A stretch of DNA of 64,000 nt from positions 69,352,926-69,416,925 of the forward strand of contig NC_021672.1 in the NCBI RefSeq assembly GCF_000247815.1. The letters run 5' to 3'. The translations under genes and the position numbers were made by a program. Numbering within the stretch: the stretch's first letter is position 1; every line of letters starts with the position of its first letter. The notes beneath the pieces are model-generated. The model was given only the letters and a program-made list of their open reading frames with translations. It was not told where the DNA came from and made no database searches. This DNA comes from Ficedula albicollis. Lineage: Eukaryota; Chordata; Aves; Passeriformes; Muscicapidae. Below are positions 44,730-61,000 of the stretch, in pieces.

Positions 44730-47700
44730 AATTAGGAATAGAAAGACAAAGTCAGTGTGACAATAGTACTGACAGACTCCACACCATCCCATAGCACAAG
44801 AAGAAGACTTGAAAACTTAAAATAAATGTTGTGAGCTTTTAAAACCTTCACCTTAAGCTAAACAGATTTCCCTTCCAGCCCCACTCTTCAAAATGCATGC
44901 AGTTACACCAAAGAAAACCAAACAGACCAAAAGAAACCACAAAGCAACATGAGAAAGCTGGTGTTTCCTTCCACTATCTCTTCATCTTACCATGATAAGC
45001 ATGGTAACAGTTTTGGAATCACAATAAACTTAAAAGGATTTGCTTCAGAAATGAAATATCGTTTGAAAAGTGACAAACTTCTATACACTAGATACTGAAT
45101 TACTGCCTTAAGTTACAAAAAGAAGTACTAAGCGTAAAAATATTTGAGGTTTTGCTTTTGCCATAGTCACTTTGCAAAACAAAATACCTTTTAAAAGGGA
45201 GCAACTGATACAAAGACAACCCAAAGAACATGCATAATTGCACCTTAAAAATACATTTCAAATAGCAGTTATTCTGTTTCTCTATCTGTAGCAAACTTTC
45301 CCCTCCCTCAAAGCTATCCATTTTCTCCAGAAAAAAACCAAAACAAAAACACCAAACAACCAAACAAAAAAAATGCACAATGCTTTTAAGATATGTATAG
45401 AATATATGCATGTTGGCCCCACAGCTTACCTAGTTTTTGTACACATTCACCCACCTAAATATAAAATACCTAAAAATATACTAACTTATTAAATATTGCA
45501 TCATCCTTCAACACAGATAAGAATCCCAAGAACAACAATGCTGCATGCCACAATATACATAAAACTCTGACCTTTGATTGCTCAGACCCATCTGTTCTGG
45601 TGCTTCCAAAGTCCTAAGAGGCCTCGGTCTACTTATGATTAACCATCAAATTGCACATTAAAAATGTTAATGTTCATTACATAGGTTTAGACTTCCCTAA
45701 TGTAATTCAACCCTACTGCTTTTAAATTATGTAATATTTCTCTGAAATGAAGTATTGCAATAACACAAACATGCAGACAGATATATGATCTATTTTGAAT
45801 TCCAAAGGACTGACCAAAGGCTCAGACTTCCTGCACCTTCTGAAATAAAACTTAAAGTTTGATAGTGATGCTAGTGCTGTCCTTCAAAAAACACTTTTAA
45901 TAGCAATACTCTGGCACATTTTTCCATTGAGAAAGAAAATCAGAATAATTTCTTTCTCAAGTAACAGTGCTTTTTGCTCCCTTAAAGTACAGAGGTTAAA
46001 ATAAATATAATCAGTATATGACATCTTGACAACAAAAGCTTAATTCTAAAAAATGGATTCGGAAATGTAAAAACCTAATAGGCAAATCACGGTCAATGGA
46101 ACAAAGCTATCAAGTTACATAATGAAATAGATTCAGTTACAAACATTCTATCTGCATTGAGAAAGTAGCCACACAGTCAACAAAATCATCATGTTCCCTC
46201 AAATCTCAGGAAAAAACAGTGATGTATGTTATTTGTAAACTGACTCTTCCATTCCACAATTCCAGTCTGAAAACAAACTGATATGGTTTTGAAACTCAAC
46301 ACATTTTTTTTTCAAGATCTGTTTTTTAAGTACAGTAAGTTCCATTTATTGAAATTGCTAGAATGAAGGTAAGAGAGTCATTACTTTTAGAAAATACTTT
46401 GACAACTGAGTATTTGGCATATTTGGCATCATCAACATGTTCTTATTTCTAATCATTGTGTGGAAAGCTGATTTTCTACACAAGCATTTTATGTAACTAC
46501 TAGGAATTTAAGCAAACTGAAGTCAAATAATTATACACTCAGAAAATCCAAACAGCTTTACGAGCAAAAATATACACTGAGGTCAAACAACCTTTTCACT
46601 ACAATGTTTGACTTCTAAGAAGAGACACAGAGTCCAGGTTAATCCATAATGGCAGCCACCATCACGTATTATGTGTAGCAGCTTTATAAGAAGTTACTTT
46701 TCTTAATGACAATTTCCTGATAGAGCCAAGTTAACATTGCTGAAGTACTTTTGATCTACTCTTTCTGTTTAGTATCATCTACTAAGCATACAGCAAATTC
46801 TTCATCCTTCCTATGCCAAATCAGATTTCTACTTATTCTTCCCAACCAGACTGATTGCATCAAGCTGCTTTAAAACAGTATTTACAATCAATTCTGCTCA
46901 AGTCCTTTTAAAAACACTGTTTTACAGAAATGAAGATCTGAAGGAACCGGAATCTTCCAGTGTAGATTTTGGCAAAATAAGCTGCCCCAAGACAATAAGG
47001 AAATAACATTTAAAAAAACTAGAGCAGACCTCAAAACTAAACAACTTGTCGGTGAGAGCAGAGGAAAAAAAGAAAGGCATTTTAAAAGCAGCTGTAATAG
47101 CTGAAGGCCTTATTTCAGCGTGAAACTATTGAGAGAAAACAAAGATGATACCAGCAAGTGAATCATGACACAAGACTCATAGGAAAAAAAGAAAAAATAC
47201 ACATTGATCTGACATGAAGAAAGTATTTTTAGCACTTTAAACCACTAATCTGTGTAACCCTACACAGAGAAAGCAAAGCACACTGCTCAGGAATTCAGAA
47301 AGATTCTCTATAGCATTTCTGACTCCTCTTTCTCCATTCATTTTCCCAGCATGGCCAGACTGACACACCAAAGAGAAGAAGGAACAATAATGCAATCTGA
47401 CTTTAGGCACTTTGTCTTAGTGAAGCTGGAGCTGCCTGTTGAAATAAATGAGAACTATCCTGTTCTTCCCACAACTGATGCAGGAAAAAGGATTAACATT
47501 GGATTTCAATTAATTCTAGGAACACTGGAGTCCCAATTTATGTGACCACAGCCAGCATGAATTTCAGTTCTGGTCATAATGGAGAGACTGTAACAGCAGT
47601 ATTAGGTACTATGGGCCCTAAACACACAGAAGAAAACACTTATTAGTTATTTAGTTTAGAGAGAGAGAGGGCACTGATAGGGAGAAACAAAAAAGAGAGA

Positions 47701-48426
47701 ATAACTGCTTCTATGTACACTAATGACAAAGGTTTTCTAGGTGATTAAGAAATTTCTTCAATGATGTATTTTTATCTCCTCCTCAAAACTTCAAGTCAAC
47801 AGTTAACCTCTTCCCCCCTAAGATAAAACAGAACCTAGTAAACTGACCTGACACATAACTATATCTTATTTAGGTAATTTGCCTTATTTCAATTCCCAGA
47901 CAGGGTTATTCTAACTGTGCTTATTAAAAAAAAAAAATCCTAAACTCACAATAAGCAAAAAATAAGTACTTTAAAATAATAGCTTTGCATCAGAGGGTTT
48001 AAAGGCAGAACTAACACTCTTGTCTCAATTCTGTAAAACAAAAAAACAACCAACAACAAAAACCAACCACACTACAAAATCTTCAACCATTTAAAGCAGC
48101 CTCCATACCCATCTTGAAACAGATATCTTAACTGAGCACCTCTGTGTGGTTGTATTCTACCAAAGAAGAACTACCCAAAACTGCTACCATTATTTCTCTA
48201 GCAGAAAAAAGGAAGAACTATCCTAAGCTCTACAGAGATAACAAAAGGGTAGAAAAAGGGAAATCAGTATACAAGTTAATTAAATGTTCAGTCATTCAGG
48301 AACGAAGCAACTACAACAACTTGAACACAGCAAATTAAAGCTGCTTATTACATGTCCCTAATTTTAAATATATGTATATACCCATATATAATGGAATCAC
48401 CATCTTAGTATTCAAAAAACATGTAG

Positions 48427-48535
48427 ATGTGGCACTTGGAGACAGAGATTAGTGGTGAACATGACAGTGGTAGTTTAATGGTTAGATTCAAATGATCTTA
48501 CAAGGTCTTTTCTGACCTTAACAATTCTGTGATAT
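48427..48535 (+). mobile_element. CR1 LINE 3' terminal fragment in intron 1
   Basis: About 110 bp resembling a CR1 3' end: GGCACTTGGAGAC, TTTAATGGTTAGATTC, GATCTTACAAGGTCTTTTCT and a terminal ATTCTGTGAT. Diverged, plus orientation. Confidence 0.8.
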
Positions 48536-48761
48536 ACAGCCTACACTCATTTGAGATTCTTAGCTTTTTGTCCTCATCTTCCTCAGCTCCAATTTGCACA
48601 CAGATTCCTGTCAATTCTCACTAGCCATCTCAATGAAATACTGCATATTATACGGTTTAAGATCTACTTGCATCCCAACCAAGTCTTTTGACTTAATCAA
48701 CAGTTTTTCAGAATTTCAGCTCCATTTCCAGTGCAGTTTCCTATCAGGTAGAGCAAGGGTC

Positions 48762-48838
48762 TTTTATAGACAGAACAGACATATGAGTTACTTCCCTGCA
48801 ATGGATTTTATAGACAGAACAGACATATGAGTTACTTG
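48762..48838. repeat. Direct repeat of 33 bp, 44-bp period
   Basis: TTTTATAGACAGAACAGACA onward starts at 48762 and 48806. The 33-bp copies match exactly, with a short spacer. Confidence 0.88.
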
Positions 48839-50201
48839 TTTCAGAGAGAAGGGAAAGAAAGGGAAAGAAAAAAGACAGAAATTAACAGAATGATAAAAAC
48901 ACACCCTATGAAGAGAAACTGAAGTTCATTCCAAAATAACAAACATATCTTTGGAAGCAATTACATGACATAGCTTGCACTGCTTTAATGGCTTGCAGCC
49001 ACTGGAAGAGGCAGGTTACCCATTCCCTCCCAAGCAAGCACTCCCACTCCCCTTCCCTGCAATGGCCCTGATACTTGCCTGGTTACTTGTTTTTATTCAC
49101 TAGTCTGACAGAAACTAACCCAGCCAGTCTCTTGCCTGTTTATCAAGTCAGATTACAGCACGGTTGGGCAACTGTCCTACGCAATCCATGAGAGAGGGAA
49201 GAAGGATATGGGGAGCAGAACTGCTCCTCCCAGCAGTGGAAGTCACTAGACCTGGCCAGGCCTAATGTTGGGAATTCATTATTCACTAAGAGTCAGAACT
49301 ACTGTGGCCTAACAGATAAATTACCAACAGCTTACCAGACAGATTGCTGGGAACATCCCTGCCTACACCTGAAACACCTCCTCAGCTTTAACCATACACC
49401 CTGCACAACATCAAGAGGCATTACTGAGTCCAAGACATGCATGCATTGGCACTAGATGTCATATGTGAACCAAGGTTTTCTTAGCACAGCATTAAGATGG
49501 TCTTAGTCTGCCTTCTTTCAGGCATCCCAGTCCTTCTGATGAAGTGTCTAATCAGCTCCTTGAGAGCAGTTATGTGTAGCTCTAGCTACAGGAGTAGCTG
49601 AGGCAAGTATCCAGCAGATGTATGATATTATGCCACTACCACTATATTATTTGCCTGCTCTTTCCAGTAATGCACTGAAGTACAACAGGAACTATAAAAC
49701 AAGTAATCCAAACAGTTCGGAAGCTACATTTCTAAACCACATCAAACACGATTTTCTGCAAAGCAGGAGAGGATCAAAAGGACAAATCTTCAGCTAAATT
49801 CCCACCTTCTAGTTTGAGAGACACATGAGGACCACTCTGAAGTGGGAAGATAGCTGTGTTTTTTAGAGAGTGATCAAAACAAAATCTCACTAATGGTTTT
49901 GCATACTTACTGACTTGCATACTCTCAGCAGTTTCTAAAGTCCATAATTACCTACATCAAAGTCTCACAAAAAAAAATCCATTTATTATATCATTTGTAC
50001 GTAACAAGTGTCTCTAATCTTAGTTCAACCACCTCTTTTAGGCAATCTGCACTCTAAGCATTTTTTAATCCATTTGGGAACTTTTTGCTATGTCTTCAGC
50101 AGCTCCATCTCCTCCTCAACAGCTAGAAGTGTTGAATGTTCCTCATCTACAAAGTGCAGGGACTGCAGACTCCTACAGAGAGAGACAAGCTGGTTATTCC
50201 G

Positions 50202-50273
50202 GTTGTCTAATAAAGATGAGTTGTTTAGAAAGATCATGTTGCCTAATAAAGATGAGCTGTTTAAAAAGATTGT
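50202..50273. repeat. Tandem repeat, 36-bp period, more diverged
   Basis: Copies 50202-50237 and 50238-50273 match at about 31 of 36 positions, so this pair is older than the others and is more likely real. Confidence 0.85.
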
Positions 50274-52319
50274 GAAGCCTGACAAGTACTATCAGCACTG
50301 TTATTTTATGCAATACACAGTCTGCAAAGCTTATGACATCCTGAGTAACACTGTCAGCAGACACCATCAGATCTGTCTTATTCTCAAATATCTCAAGCGA
50401 TAAAAAAGGATTTGGAGTCGAACAACAAACCCACAATGACTTCCTGGCCTGGGGGGATCAGTCAGGACACTAATGATTGTTTTGAAATTGTGCCACTTCA
50501 ATTGAAAAATGATGCCAGGAATTATGTGAAAATACAACTTTTTGCTAACAGCATTAGGAGGTACATTTTTCTGTTTTCCATTTTCTAACACCAGCAACCA
50601 GTATTAACACAACCTTAAAATTCCATTCCTGCAAACCCCTTATTCTTGGGGTAATGTGTTTATTCCTTTCACAGACTGCAGCAACAGCAAACTTGGCTTC
50701 AGCCTGCTTTACACACCTTTAAATTGGCTCCTTACACCAAAAACACTCTACCACTAACTGGGTTAAAAAATTTCTTACCCAAATTGGTTTTAAAGACCTC
50801 CTGGAGCTGTCTACTAAGTAACTTAACACTCACAGTAACATTCAGAGAAACTACAGCTGTACCTGAAATAAAGCTTTTTCTGCCTTCACAATTCAACTCA
50901 TTGAATAGTTTTCCTTTAAGGAGAAAAAAAAAAAAACAAAAAAGCAAGGATATTTTTCAACTCATCTTTTTCTCAACTGAGACATTCTTCCTCAAGCCCG
51001 CAATATTTTTCAGACATTACTAGGGACTTTTTAGAAAGCTTTTTATAAAGCTGAATAATTACTGCACCTTCTAATCACAACACAAAAAATTACACAATGG
51101 CTCCAACAGCTTTGAAATACCTTACTTGTATAAGGCAAATAGATTTGCAGTCAATAGCAAGTAGAGACAGATGCTTCATTTCTGAAGAAATCTGAGAGCA
51201 AACTGGCTCATCTCTAGCTCACCATGCTCGTTTCAAAAGCAGATGGAGTATCTGATTACATTAACTTCTATTTAAGCTATGATACAAGCAAACTGTTTCA
51301 GATACACAGATAATGAGTCTAAATATCAGATGTTACATTGGCTGGCTGGCAGAGCAGTAAGTAGAAAAAGCTCCTTCAATCAACTAGATAATGCCTATAA
51401 TTTAGAGATCATTATTGGATTCTCAGCTGCTTATAGGGGTCCAGAGGGGCATGCTGGTCAAAGCTGCACCCATGCAGCCCATAACATATCAAGAAGTTAC
51501 TTTTGCACACTATTCTATCTATAGAAATCTAACTGTTCAATCCTCTTCAGATGGAATTAATGAAGCACAGTAATTTCCAGACCATGTGGAAACTTCAAAT
51601 AGTGAAGAACAAAGCTAAAAAGAGTTTGGGGGTTGAGTTACATCAGCACTGAATTCTATCTGCATCCATTATTTTTATTCTGAATATAATCTGACATACT
51701 GATTTTAATCTTAAATTCCTATGAGTTCAGATCCAGGTTACCAAAACCATTTTTGCTCTATCAAATGCTATTTAAAGTAATCTAAAGTATTTGCAAAAGC
51801 ACAAATCCACATATTTTAATCTGAATTTTACACACACACTTTTAGAGGTAACCTTGACTTCACAGTCTGTGTTACTCAGCTCCAGTGCTTTTATACGGGA
51901 AAAAAAGAAGATTTTATGCATATATCAGCATATGTGTAATGTGCATATATGTATCTCTTAAAATACCTTCTTCATAGTGGACAAAATCCCCATGACTCCA
52001 ACAAGAATGTTCAAAAAAATGCACAGAAAAAATATGAAGGGGAAAAAAAAAAAAAGAAATTGCAAGACCACAGAAAAAATTACTCATCTATATAGGGCTA
52101 TTCAGGGAATACCCAGTTAAAGATGCTGATCCTTAAAGCCTACTTAATTTCAGAAGAAAGCTAACCTCAGAAAAGTACCTACACTCAGCCAGCACCTCAC
52201 CATTTCCCCCAAAAATTCCAAATCACCCCTTGTTGTGCTCCCTGGTGTCTAAGCCACACTGTCAAAGTGCTGGGCACTAAAACGTTGTTATGAAGGGAGA
52301 AGTTATTTTGGTTTTCCAA

Positions 52320-52483
52320 CAGAGATGGCAGCAGTGCTTTTTCAGGTTATAAGAGTTCAAGCCCACATATCTCAGGGGAATGCTCACCTCCAGCTCACTT
52401 TCAGAGATGGCAGCAGTGCTTTTTCAGGTTATAACAGTTCAAGCCCACATACCTCAGGGGAATGCTCACCTCCAGCTCACTTT
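52320..52483. repeat. Tandem duplication, 82-bp period
   Basis: Copies start at 52320 and 52402, two mismatches. About 350 bp from the adapter match. Confidence 0.94.
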
Positions 52484-52792
52484 TTATGTAAAGATACCCT
52501 TTATCTCCCCCACTTAGGACCTCTTACCCCACAGAAAAGTATCCAAGAATTAGAGTCCTGCACAGAATGTAACATGACCCCAGCACAAGGGTCTGGTTAA
52601 AACCCTCAGACACTGACAAGATTATCTTAAGACCTGGTCCCTGTGCCTGACATTCATGAATAAACAGATAAAGTGAGCAGGAATTACAACAGTACAACCT
52701 TTTCCAAGTCTTAAGACATACTAATACTTTTTTTTAAGCCTTCAGATTTAACAGCACTTCCTACAGAAATATAGTAGTTGATATTTTAAATA

Positions 52793-52836
52793 TACATATA
52801 TATATACACACACACACACACATATATATACACACA
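52793..52836. repeat. TA/CA microsatellite left of the poly-C tract
   Basis: Alternating TATA and CACA dinucleotides directly before the adapter match. A partner AT/AG tract (53169-53198) follows the C run, so the true locus is probably a compound dinucleotide repeat that failed to assemble. Confidence 0.85.
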
Positions 52837-53168
<332 letters not shown>

Positions 53169-53198
53169 ATATATATAGAGAGAGAGAGAGAGAGAGAG
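53169..53198. repeat. AT/AG microsatellite right of the poly-C tract
   Basis: ATATATATA followed by about eleven AG units. Confidence 0.9.
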
Positions 53199-53667
53199 TC
53201 TGGACTATGGATGCACCTGTTTTCCTTTTTAAAAAGGCATATCTGTCCATTTCTCTAAATATTTCAGGAACTGGCAAGGACTTGAAATTTGCCTAAGATC
53301 TCATACCTCCCAGGGTTTTTGCAGTATAGGTAACACTTAACAGGTGTTGCTTTTCTGGCTTGGAAGTGATAATGATGTTTTGCTTTTCTTTACAGCCTCT
53401 ACTAACATAATGTGAAAGTGACAAAGAGGTTCTTCTTTGATAATTAGCAAAAAAGTAGTAAATACTTGACAGAAGAATAATCTTTTACCAGAAGTGTTTC
53501 CTAGATAAAGATTTACAGGTCAATGATCTCTAAAGAGCCTTTAATGAGTTTGACATATTGTTGAATGGGAACTATGAAGCTATTTTCTTACAATTCAACT
53601 ACAAAAGAAAAGTTTATTTATCAGTTTATTTATATTACATAGCACTGGCTATGACACTAACCGAAAC

Positions 53668-53789
<122 letters not shown>

Positions 53790-56329
53790 AACGCAAATAA
53801 ACCCCAGCTGTTTGAAGAGTCAATATGCCCCAACCTTAAAATGTAATTTGTAGTACATCAATTTAAATACACCCAAAGTCAGCTTTCTTTAAAAAGACAT
53901 CTTTTCTCCTTTAGTAATTCAAGACAGAGTTACATAAGACAACCTCAAACTATGTATTTATCTTCAGAAAATGCAGCATTTAAAATTGGACTTGGTACAG
54001 CTGATTCTGGTTAGATTTCATTCAGGTAAAAATACAGAAAGTTACATTTTAAATTTAAATTAATGTTGATCATCACTCCTTATGTTCTGCAGTTTCCATC
54101 CAATCAAAAACTCAACCATGAATTTGCATCAAGTATCGCCAAGCTCACTGGCTGCTTTAGAACTTGCATCTTCCTCACATCACTTCAGTGACTGGTCACT
54201 GCAGCAAACATTTTAGCACAGAGGCTTTTTTCAGTCATAAATTAATGTTGAAATTTAAAACTTCACACTCTTGAGTACAAGTTAATATTCTCCACGTATT
54301 CTATGTTTAGGTAAGTTTTCTCCTGCATTGTCTTTGCTTTCCTGAATTCTTTCCATCCAGCTTTTCACCTACAAAACTCTTCTACACAAGGCTGTTTACC
54401 CTCTTTGTAGATACCCCATGTGAACAGAAAAATCTTCTGATCTCAGTTCCAAATTTTTCAGACACCTGAAAACCATAAGTTCCATTCCATTATTTTGTGT
54501 CTGGTACAGTTTTGAAAAGGAAGTATCTACTTTACTCTCATCCTCTTGGCATATAGTCAGTATGTTTCCAACAAAGATCCTTTAGAGATTTACAGTTTTT
54601 CTTCTAAACACATGGCAAGCATATTAAGGGGACTGAGCACATTTCCTAACAAAAAACTTGTTTCAAAGTATCATGGTGCACAAGCTTCATAGAAAGCTGA
54701 TGAATTTCTCAGGGGCTCAGAGCAATGCGTATGTTCACACTAGAAAGATGCTTGTCCAGCTTCCTCAGGTTAGCATAAGAAACAGAATTTTACTTTACCA
54801 AGTCAACCATTTTGTTTATATGAAACATTTATCTGCTACTTCTATCTCCAAATTCCCTATTAGCTGTACAAGAAAAAAAGAAAAAAGAAAAAAAAAACAC
54901 TCCAGAAAAATAGACTATTCAAAGCATTTAATAATGTGTCATGAAAACCATGTTAGAGTTTACCATTGTTGCCCTGGAATGGAGTGGAAAACTGCAAATA
55001 GAGGCTTTACTGCTTCAAGCTGCCCTGTGGTTCACTAGCAACTCCCTGGGAATTTTCCATGTAGCTTGCACTGAGAACTGCCATCACACACTGCAGGGAT
55101 GCACTCACTTCCCTTCTCAGCACACGTGTATCACAAGCAGTAAGGAATGCACTGCAGTCCACTCTTAATCACATGGTGGAAATGTACCCGGACCTGTTCC
55201 ATGCAAGTTCAGCCCAGACAAAAAAGATGTTTGCTCAAAATCATATAACTGACCACAACGAAAGGCTGAAGCTTTGTTTTCCCATGTTTTACCACTTTTT
55301 CATGATATTGGCTCATTTCCTTGTCCCAGTCCCCACACACCATCAATATTTCAGACATCAATGAGAAAAAGAGAATTAGACACAGTGCAACCCCGTGAAA
55401 AATAAAGATCCAGCCAACTAGACATGAGCACTGACATTGATATGCCGGGGGAAGAAAAAAGGCACAAGAGCACTAATGTGCAATAAGCAAAGAGGGTTGG
55501 AGAGAAATGTCAGATCTCTTCCTTATTGTAAGGAACTACCTTTGGGAAAAGACCACTTGTACGCAGGACGCCTTCACAAGAAGTTACTAACAGCACTTGA
55601 AATTGAGAGGCTGAACACTGGTACCAGAGATATCTTCCTTTCACTAATATTCAAGATTTTGTTCCCTCTTACAGTGATAGATCTATTCAGTATCAGAACT
55701 AATCAGGAGTAAAAAGAGTTTATTCTTCTCTAAAGTGGAAAGTTTGTGTTTTTTCACTAGACAATAACTTTATTTCCACAGTCAAATAAGGACCAGGAAA
55801 TAGAACACACAGTATATTCTCTGGGCAATGCTAGTTGAACCATCAATTCCAAAAACTGAAGGGAAATTGGAATCTGCCCTTACTGGTAAAATAGAAAAGG
55901 CAGGAGGTAACATTTGCAGAAGGTCTTAAGTGCTACACCTTTGCTTCTGCAATTTTTGATCTACTCAAATGATACTCCAAACTCTAGCTCATACCTAAAT
56001 CCTTCAGCTTCACGATGCTTCAAGCATAAGCCAGCTGACCATGCTGGAAGTGTAAGGTACAGCCAAGGCATCTGCTTTCACTCAGTTCTGAAGTGCTAAA
56101 AAGCACTTTTCAGCAAGGACATCAGCCCAATCACTCAATACTACAGCTGTCCCTCCGTTCTTAGCGAGAGTAAGAGCAGCATTCTCAACTACTTCTGTGG
56201 TACTCGCCCATCAGGGCAGCACATTTTACTGCACTGTTAGGAGATGCAAAGGGATGCCCCAAGATGTCTTAGCTCTCACAGGAGAGCACAGCACCAGAGG
56301 CAGCAAGCTGCTGTTCACCTTGGCCTCAC

Positions 56330-56431
56330 GCTGATGTGCCCTCTGGGCAGAAGACAAACACTGCAGTCAGAATGTGGCTTGCTGATGTGCCCTCTGGGCA
56401 GAAGACAAACACTGCAGTCAGAACGTAGCTC
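56330..56431. repeat. Tandem duplication, 51-bp period
   Basis: Copies start at 56330 and 56381, with a few mismatches, mainly transitions. Confidence 0.92.
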
Positions 56432-57337
56432 GAGATTTAAGAGACTACATGTGCACACCAGGTTTCTTTACATGATTTTGGTCCTGTTACATAAGCAATA
56501 GAGAAATACCTAGGACAGAGTGGGCTTGAGGCTGATATGCCAGCACAGAACACCTCCATGAAATAAGGGAAAACGCTGCTGAGGGGGCAGACTGTTAATA
56601 CTTTTCTGAGCACAGCGCCCTGTTAGCACAGCTACCTTGCTTTGGGTGCTGTTCCCACACTGCTCCATACAGCACTCTGCACCCCAGAGATGTGCCCAGC
56701 AGTACCCCCAAAAGCCCTGTGTTGACTTGCAACATCTCGTTTCTCTTGTTCTGCTTGTTCTTAACACCGAGTTTTGCAAGTAAACAGCATGATGTAATCC
56801 TTCAGTGAAAAGATCCAAATATTCTTGTTATTGAAACAAAACTAAAAATCTGTATGTTGAGCAAGACAACCAGAGGTTTTACAAGTACCATTGGGTAATA
56901 AGACACAGCAATTTCTTTGGCTGCTCTCCATTTATCTGATTTGGATATTGTTTATTGGCAAACATCAATATTCCAGAAGAAAAATGTCACTCCCTTTAGA
57001 AAATACTGCCTGATAAGTGGCAAGAGTGACAGATCAGAGCAATCACATATCTTCAATATCAAAGATTCCATTTCTCAGAGTCACCTTTCCTTGCACTCCT
57101 TTTCATGAAGAGTGCTTTAAGAGCCTTTAAGTGAATAAAGTATTCATGTAAATGGAACAAACACAATTAAATTTAAGAAATTAATTTCCCGGCCAAGCTG
57201 CAATGTCAGCTGACAGTTTCAGATGAAAATAAATAGACTTCAGACCACAATATATTAAAAATCTAGAACAATCATACTTATTCCAATTGGCTTTTAAGAC
57301 AGAATAATGTGGGAGGGTTTAAAAAAAAAAAAAAGCT

Positions 57338-58026
<689 letters not shown>

Positions 58027-61000
58027 TTTAAAAAAAAAAAAAAGCTTTCTTGCTTTTGTGGTGAACATGAGCATTTATGCCTGCCTGAGCAACAATGAAC
58101 TCAGTATTTTCAAAAAGAAACACCAGTTTTGAAGTCTACTTTAGTTAATGCTGAAGTAATGGAGAAAACAGTATTAAATATTAATTCCATTCAAAAGCAG
58201 AATTGACCTGAGGAGGGTTACCAGCCACATAAATCCATATTACCACCACACAGCAGACATCTCAAGACAATTCATAGTCCATAGATTGTTAGTTCTGTGT
58301 ATTCATGAGCTAATGTTATAATACATTAGAAAGGACTGACAAAATGAAAAACAGCTTAGCTTTTTGAGAAGCTATATATTTCACTAAAATGCCCCTCATA
58401 TGTTGATACTAAAGCAATAGCAATGCTGTTAATTGAATTCTCATACTTGAGCAATGAGACAAAGGTAAAATTTGAGCATGTGTACGTGCATTGTACCTGC
58501 AGAAATCTTTACTGATTACTCAGAGTTGTTTTGTCATTTTATTTTACAGTAATGTAAAATAAAAGTACAAATAGTTGCATGAAGAGCATTAGTGCATCTC
58601 CAACTTGTGCAAACTGCCATGTGAACATAATGGAGACACTGTATTACTGCATGATCTTTCAAAAGACACAGGAAATACACAGAAACTGCACCGATCATAA
58701 AAAAAAATGCTAATGAATATGAAAACTATCCACACAAAGAAAAGCTAGAAACCGCAAATGAAGAATGAAAACAAAATTAATGTGATTTCACCCACTGGCA
58801 GTTAACAGTCTACTGCAAGGCTTAAGCCATTTCACTGCCAATGTGCTGCTTTAAGAGAGCTCACCATTACCAAGAGATCAAGACAAGCTCAAAATAAAAA
58901 GAATCTATTTCATATTCTGCACTGCAGCACCTAGTAGGTATATACAGAAATTAGGTGTACCAAGCAGCAGCCCCCAACCAGACTCCTCTCACCTCTCTAG
59001 TTTTTGATACAGACATCACAAAACAGAGCCTTCTGAAAACATCTGAATTCCTCAAATCATTTATGTATTAAACATAACAAAGGGAAAGGAAGATACCAAA
59101 GTGTTTCATGAGCATCAACAAATGACATTTTGGAATATAAAATCATCATAAATTAACTAGCTAATAAAAGATTCACAGTTTAACTACACAAATACTTACA
59201 GTGCCTTCATTTCCACAGTCAAGAATAGCCAAAACAAAAACAATTATACCAAAAATATAGGTCAACTATAATATTACAGAAAATTAGAGGTAGTGTTTAA
59301 ATGACTAAATCTGAACCTCTATCTTTTAACTAACACTGAAAATGTAATGATTCATTTGTGCTTTAGAAATTAGAACTATTACCATTTATTAGCTGTTTAG
59401 AAACTCACTAGAATCTCGTTGGACTCTAATCTAAAAAGCTGAACTGCCTACCATCCAGTTCTCTTATAGATTTTATTGGACAATATGTTTCTTTCTTATC
59501 CTAGTTACTTTATCAGAAGGCATAAGCTACAACATCCACTAGATTTTATTCCAGAACAAATGAAAAAAAATACAAAATTACAGATCTCAAGGAATGGAGG
59601 GTTAACTTTCAAAGCACACCTACTTCCAATAAAGCCAGTTCTTCAAGAAAACTATAAAGAGAAAAACTTGCACACAATTCAACATGTTATTACACAGTTT
59701 CAAAAACTGAAGCAATTTGAATACTTGCAACTCTTCAGTGCTTATTATGGTAGAACACATCTAACTTTAATATATATTAATAAGTCTTCCCACTTCACAG
59801 ATGGGAACCAAGAGGAAAAAAATTGTTTGTCCAAATGAAGAATATAAAAGGATTGGAAACAGACACCCAGTTACACAAGTGCTTGTCTAGCATCCTCATT
59901 ATAACAAGTTTCTTTTCAGTTTAACCAAAACTGTTTCAGCTTTTGTATTGTTAGAAGAGCTTGAAGTCACTTCAAGTTACTTAAGTCTTTGGCAAAGGGT
60001 ACACAGCTCATTGGACTGAGGCTGAGACTTCCATCCTACTTCTGAGGAAACATGGCTAAGCCAAGGAAAAGTAAGATTAAACACATTAGCTTTCCCTTGA
60101 GATCTAAAGCACTTCCCTAAGATCCACCAAATTGCCACATGAAGGTTTACAGCTTATACATCACAAGAGCCAGAAAGTCGGCCTGAAAGTTCTCTGGTGC
60201 CAGACCAAAGCTCTGTTGACCAGACAAGGATTTGTTGATGCATTCAGTTAAAGTCCCTGGATGTTTCTAACTACAAGGCCTTAATTTTCTGTAAAGAGGG
60301 CTGCACCAGCAAACATTTCCAACAATGTCTTTGCAACCTCCATGTTCCCTGACATGAGCATCACCATGCCTTGTCCTCCCAGACAGATCCAAGAACTTCA
60401 GCTACCCTTGCAAACAGATGATGTTCTGGTGCTTCCTGAAGCTGCACTGGAAATGCCTTGGTTCCCTCGGACCCCGCTCATCACAGATGAGCAACTGGGT
60501 CTGGGCAGAATCCCACATGGTGACTGAGACACAAAAACAAAGCTCTACAAAAACTGGGTGAGCTGTCAATCCCAAACTGGGTAGTGAGGAAGAAAAATGA
60601 GTAGCTCCACTCAGAGTATCATCTCCAACAACACATTCCTTCAATTCCTTCTGCAACACTCTGGGACTCACCGTAGCCTTTTGAGGAGCCCACTCAGCTC
60701 AGTGGCCCAACAAAAAGCTAACCCAGCAAGAGAATGGGCTCTGTCAGTTTTCTCAGCAGAGTTGATTTACCAATCAGGCACGCACTGAACCAGCAAAAGA
60801 GGAATTATAGGAGCATGCAGCCAGGAGCGGGACAGCCTCTTTCAGCAGCAGAGTTGGCAAAGCCCATCGTGCAGAACCTTATGTATAAAGCTCCAAAACA
60901 AAGAACCAATTCAGGAAAAGTAGTCACTATAGCACATGCATTTCCTTCTTTTCTTAAGGAGAAAGTCTGCCTTCAGAGTACAAATCAGTGCCTTCAGACA

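Noticed and set aside
59476..59838. 120-codon plus-strand frame, one of the longest without obvious low complexity
   Set aside because: No recognisable domain and no splice or promoter context. It lies in an AT-rich intron where such a length can occur by chance, and part overlaps a possible SINE remnant.
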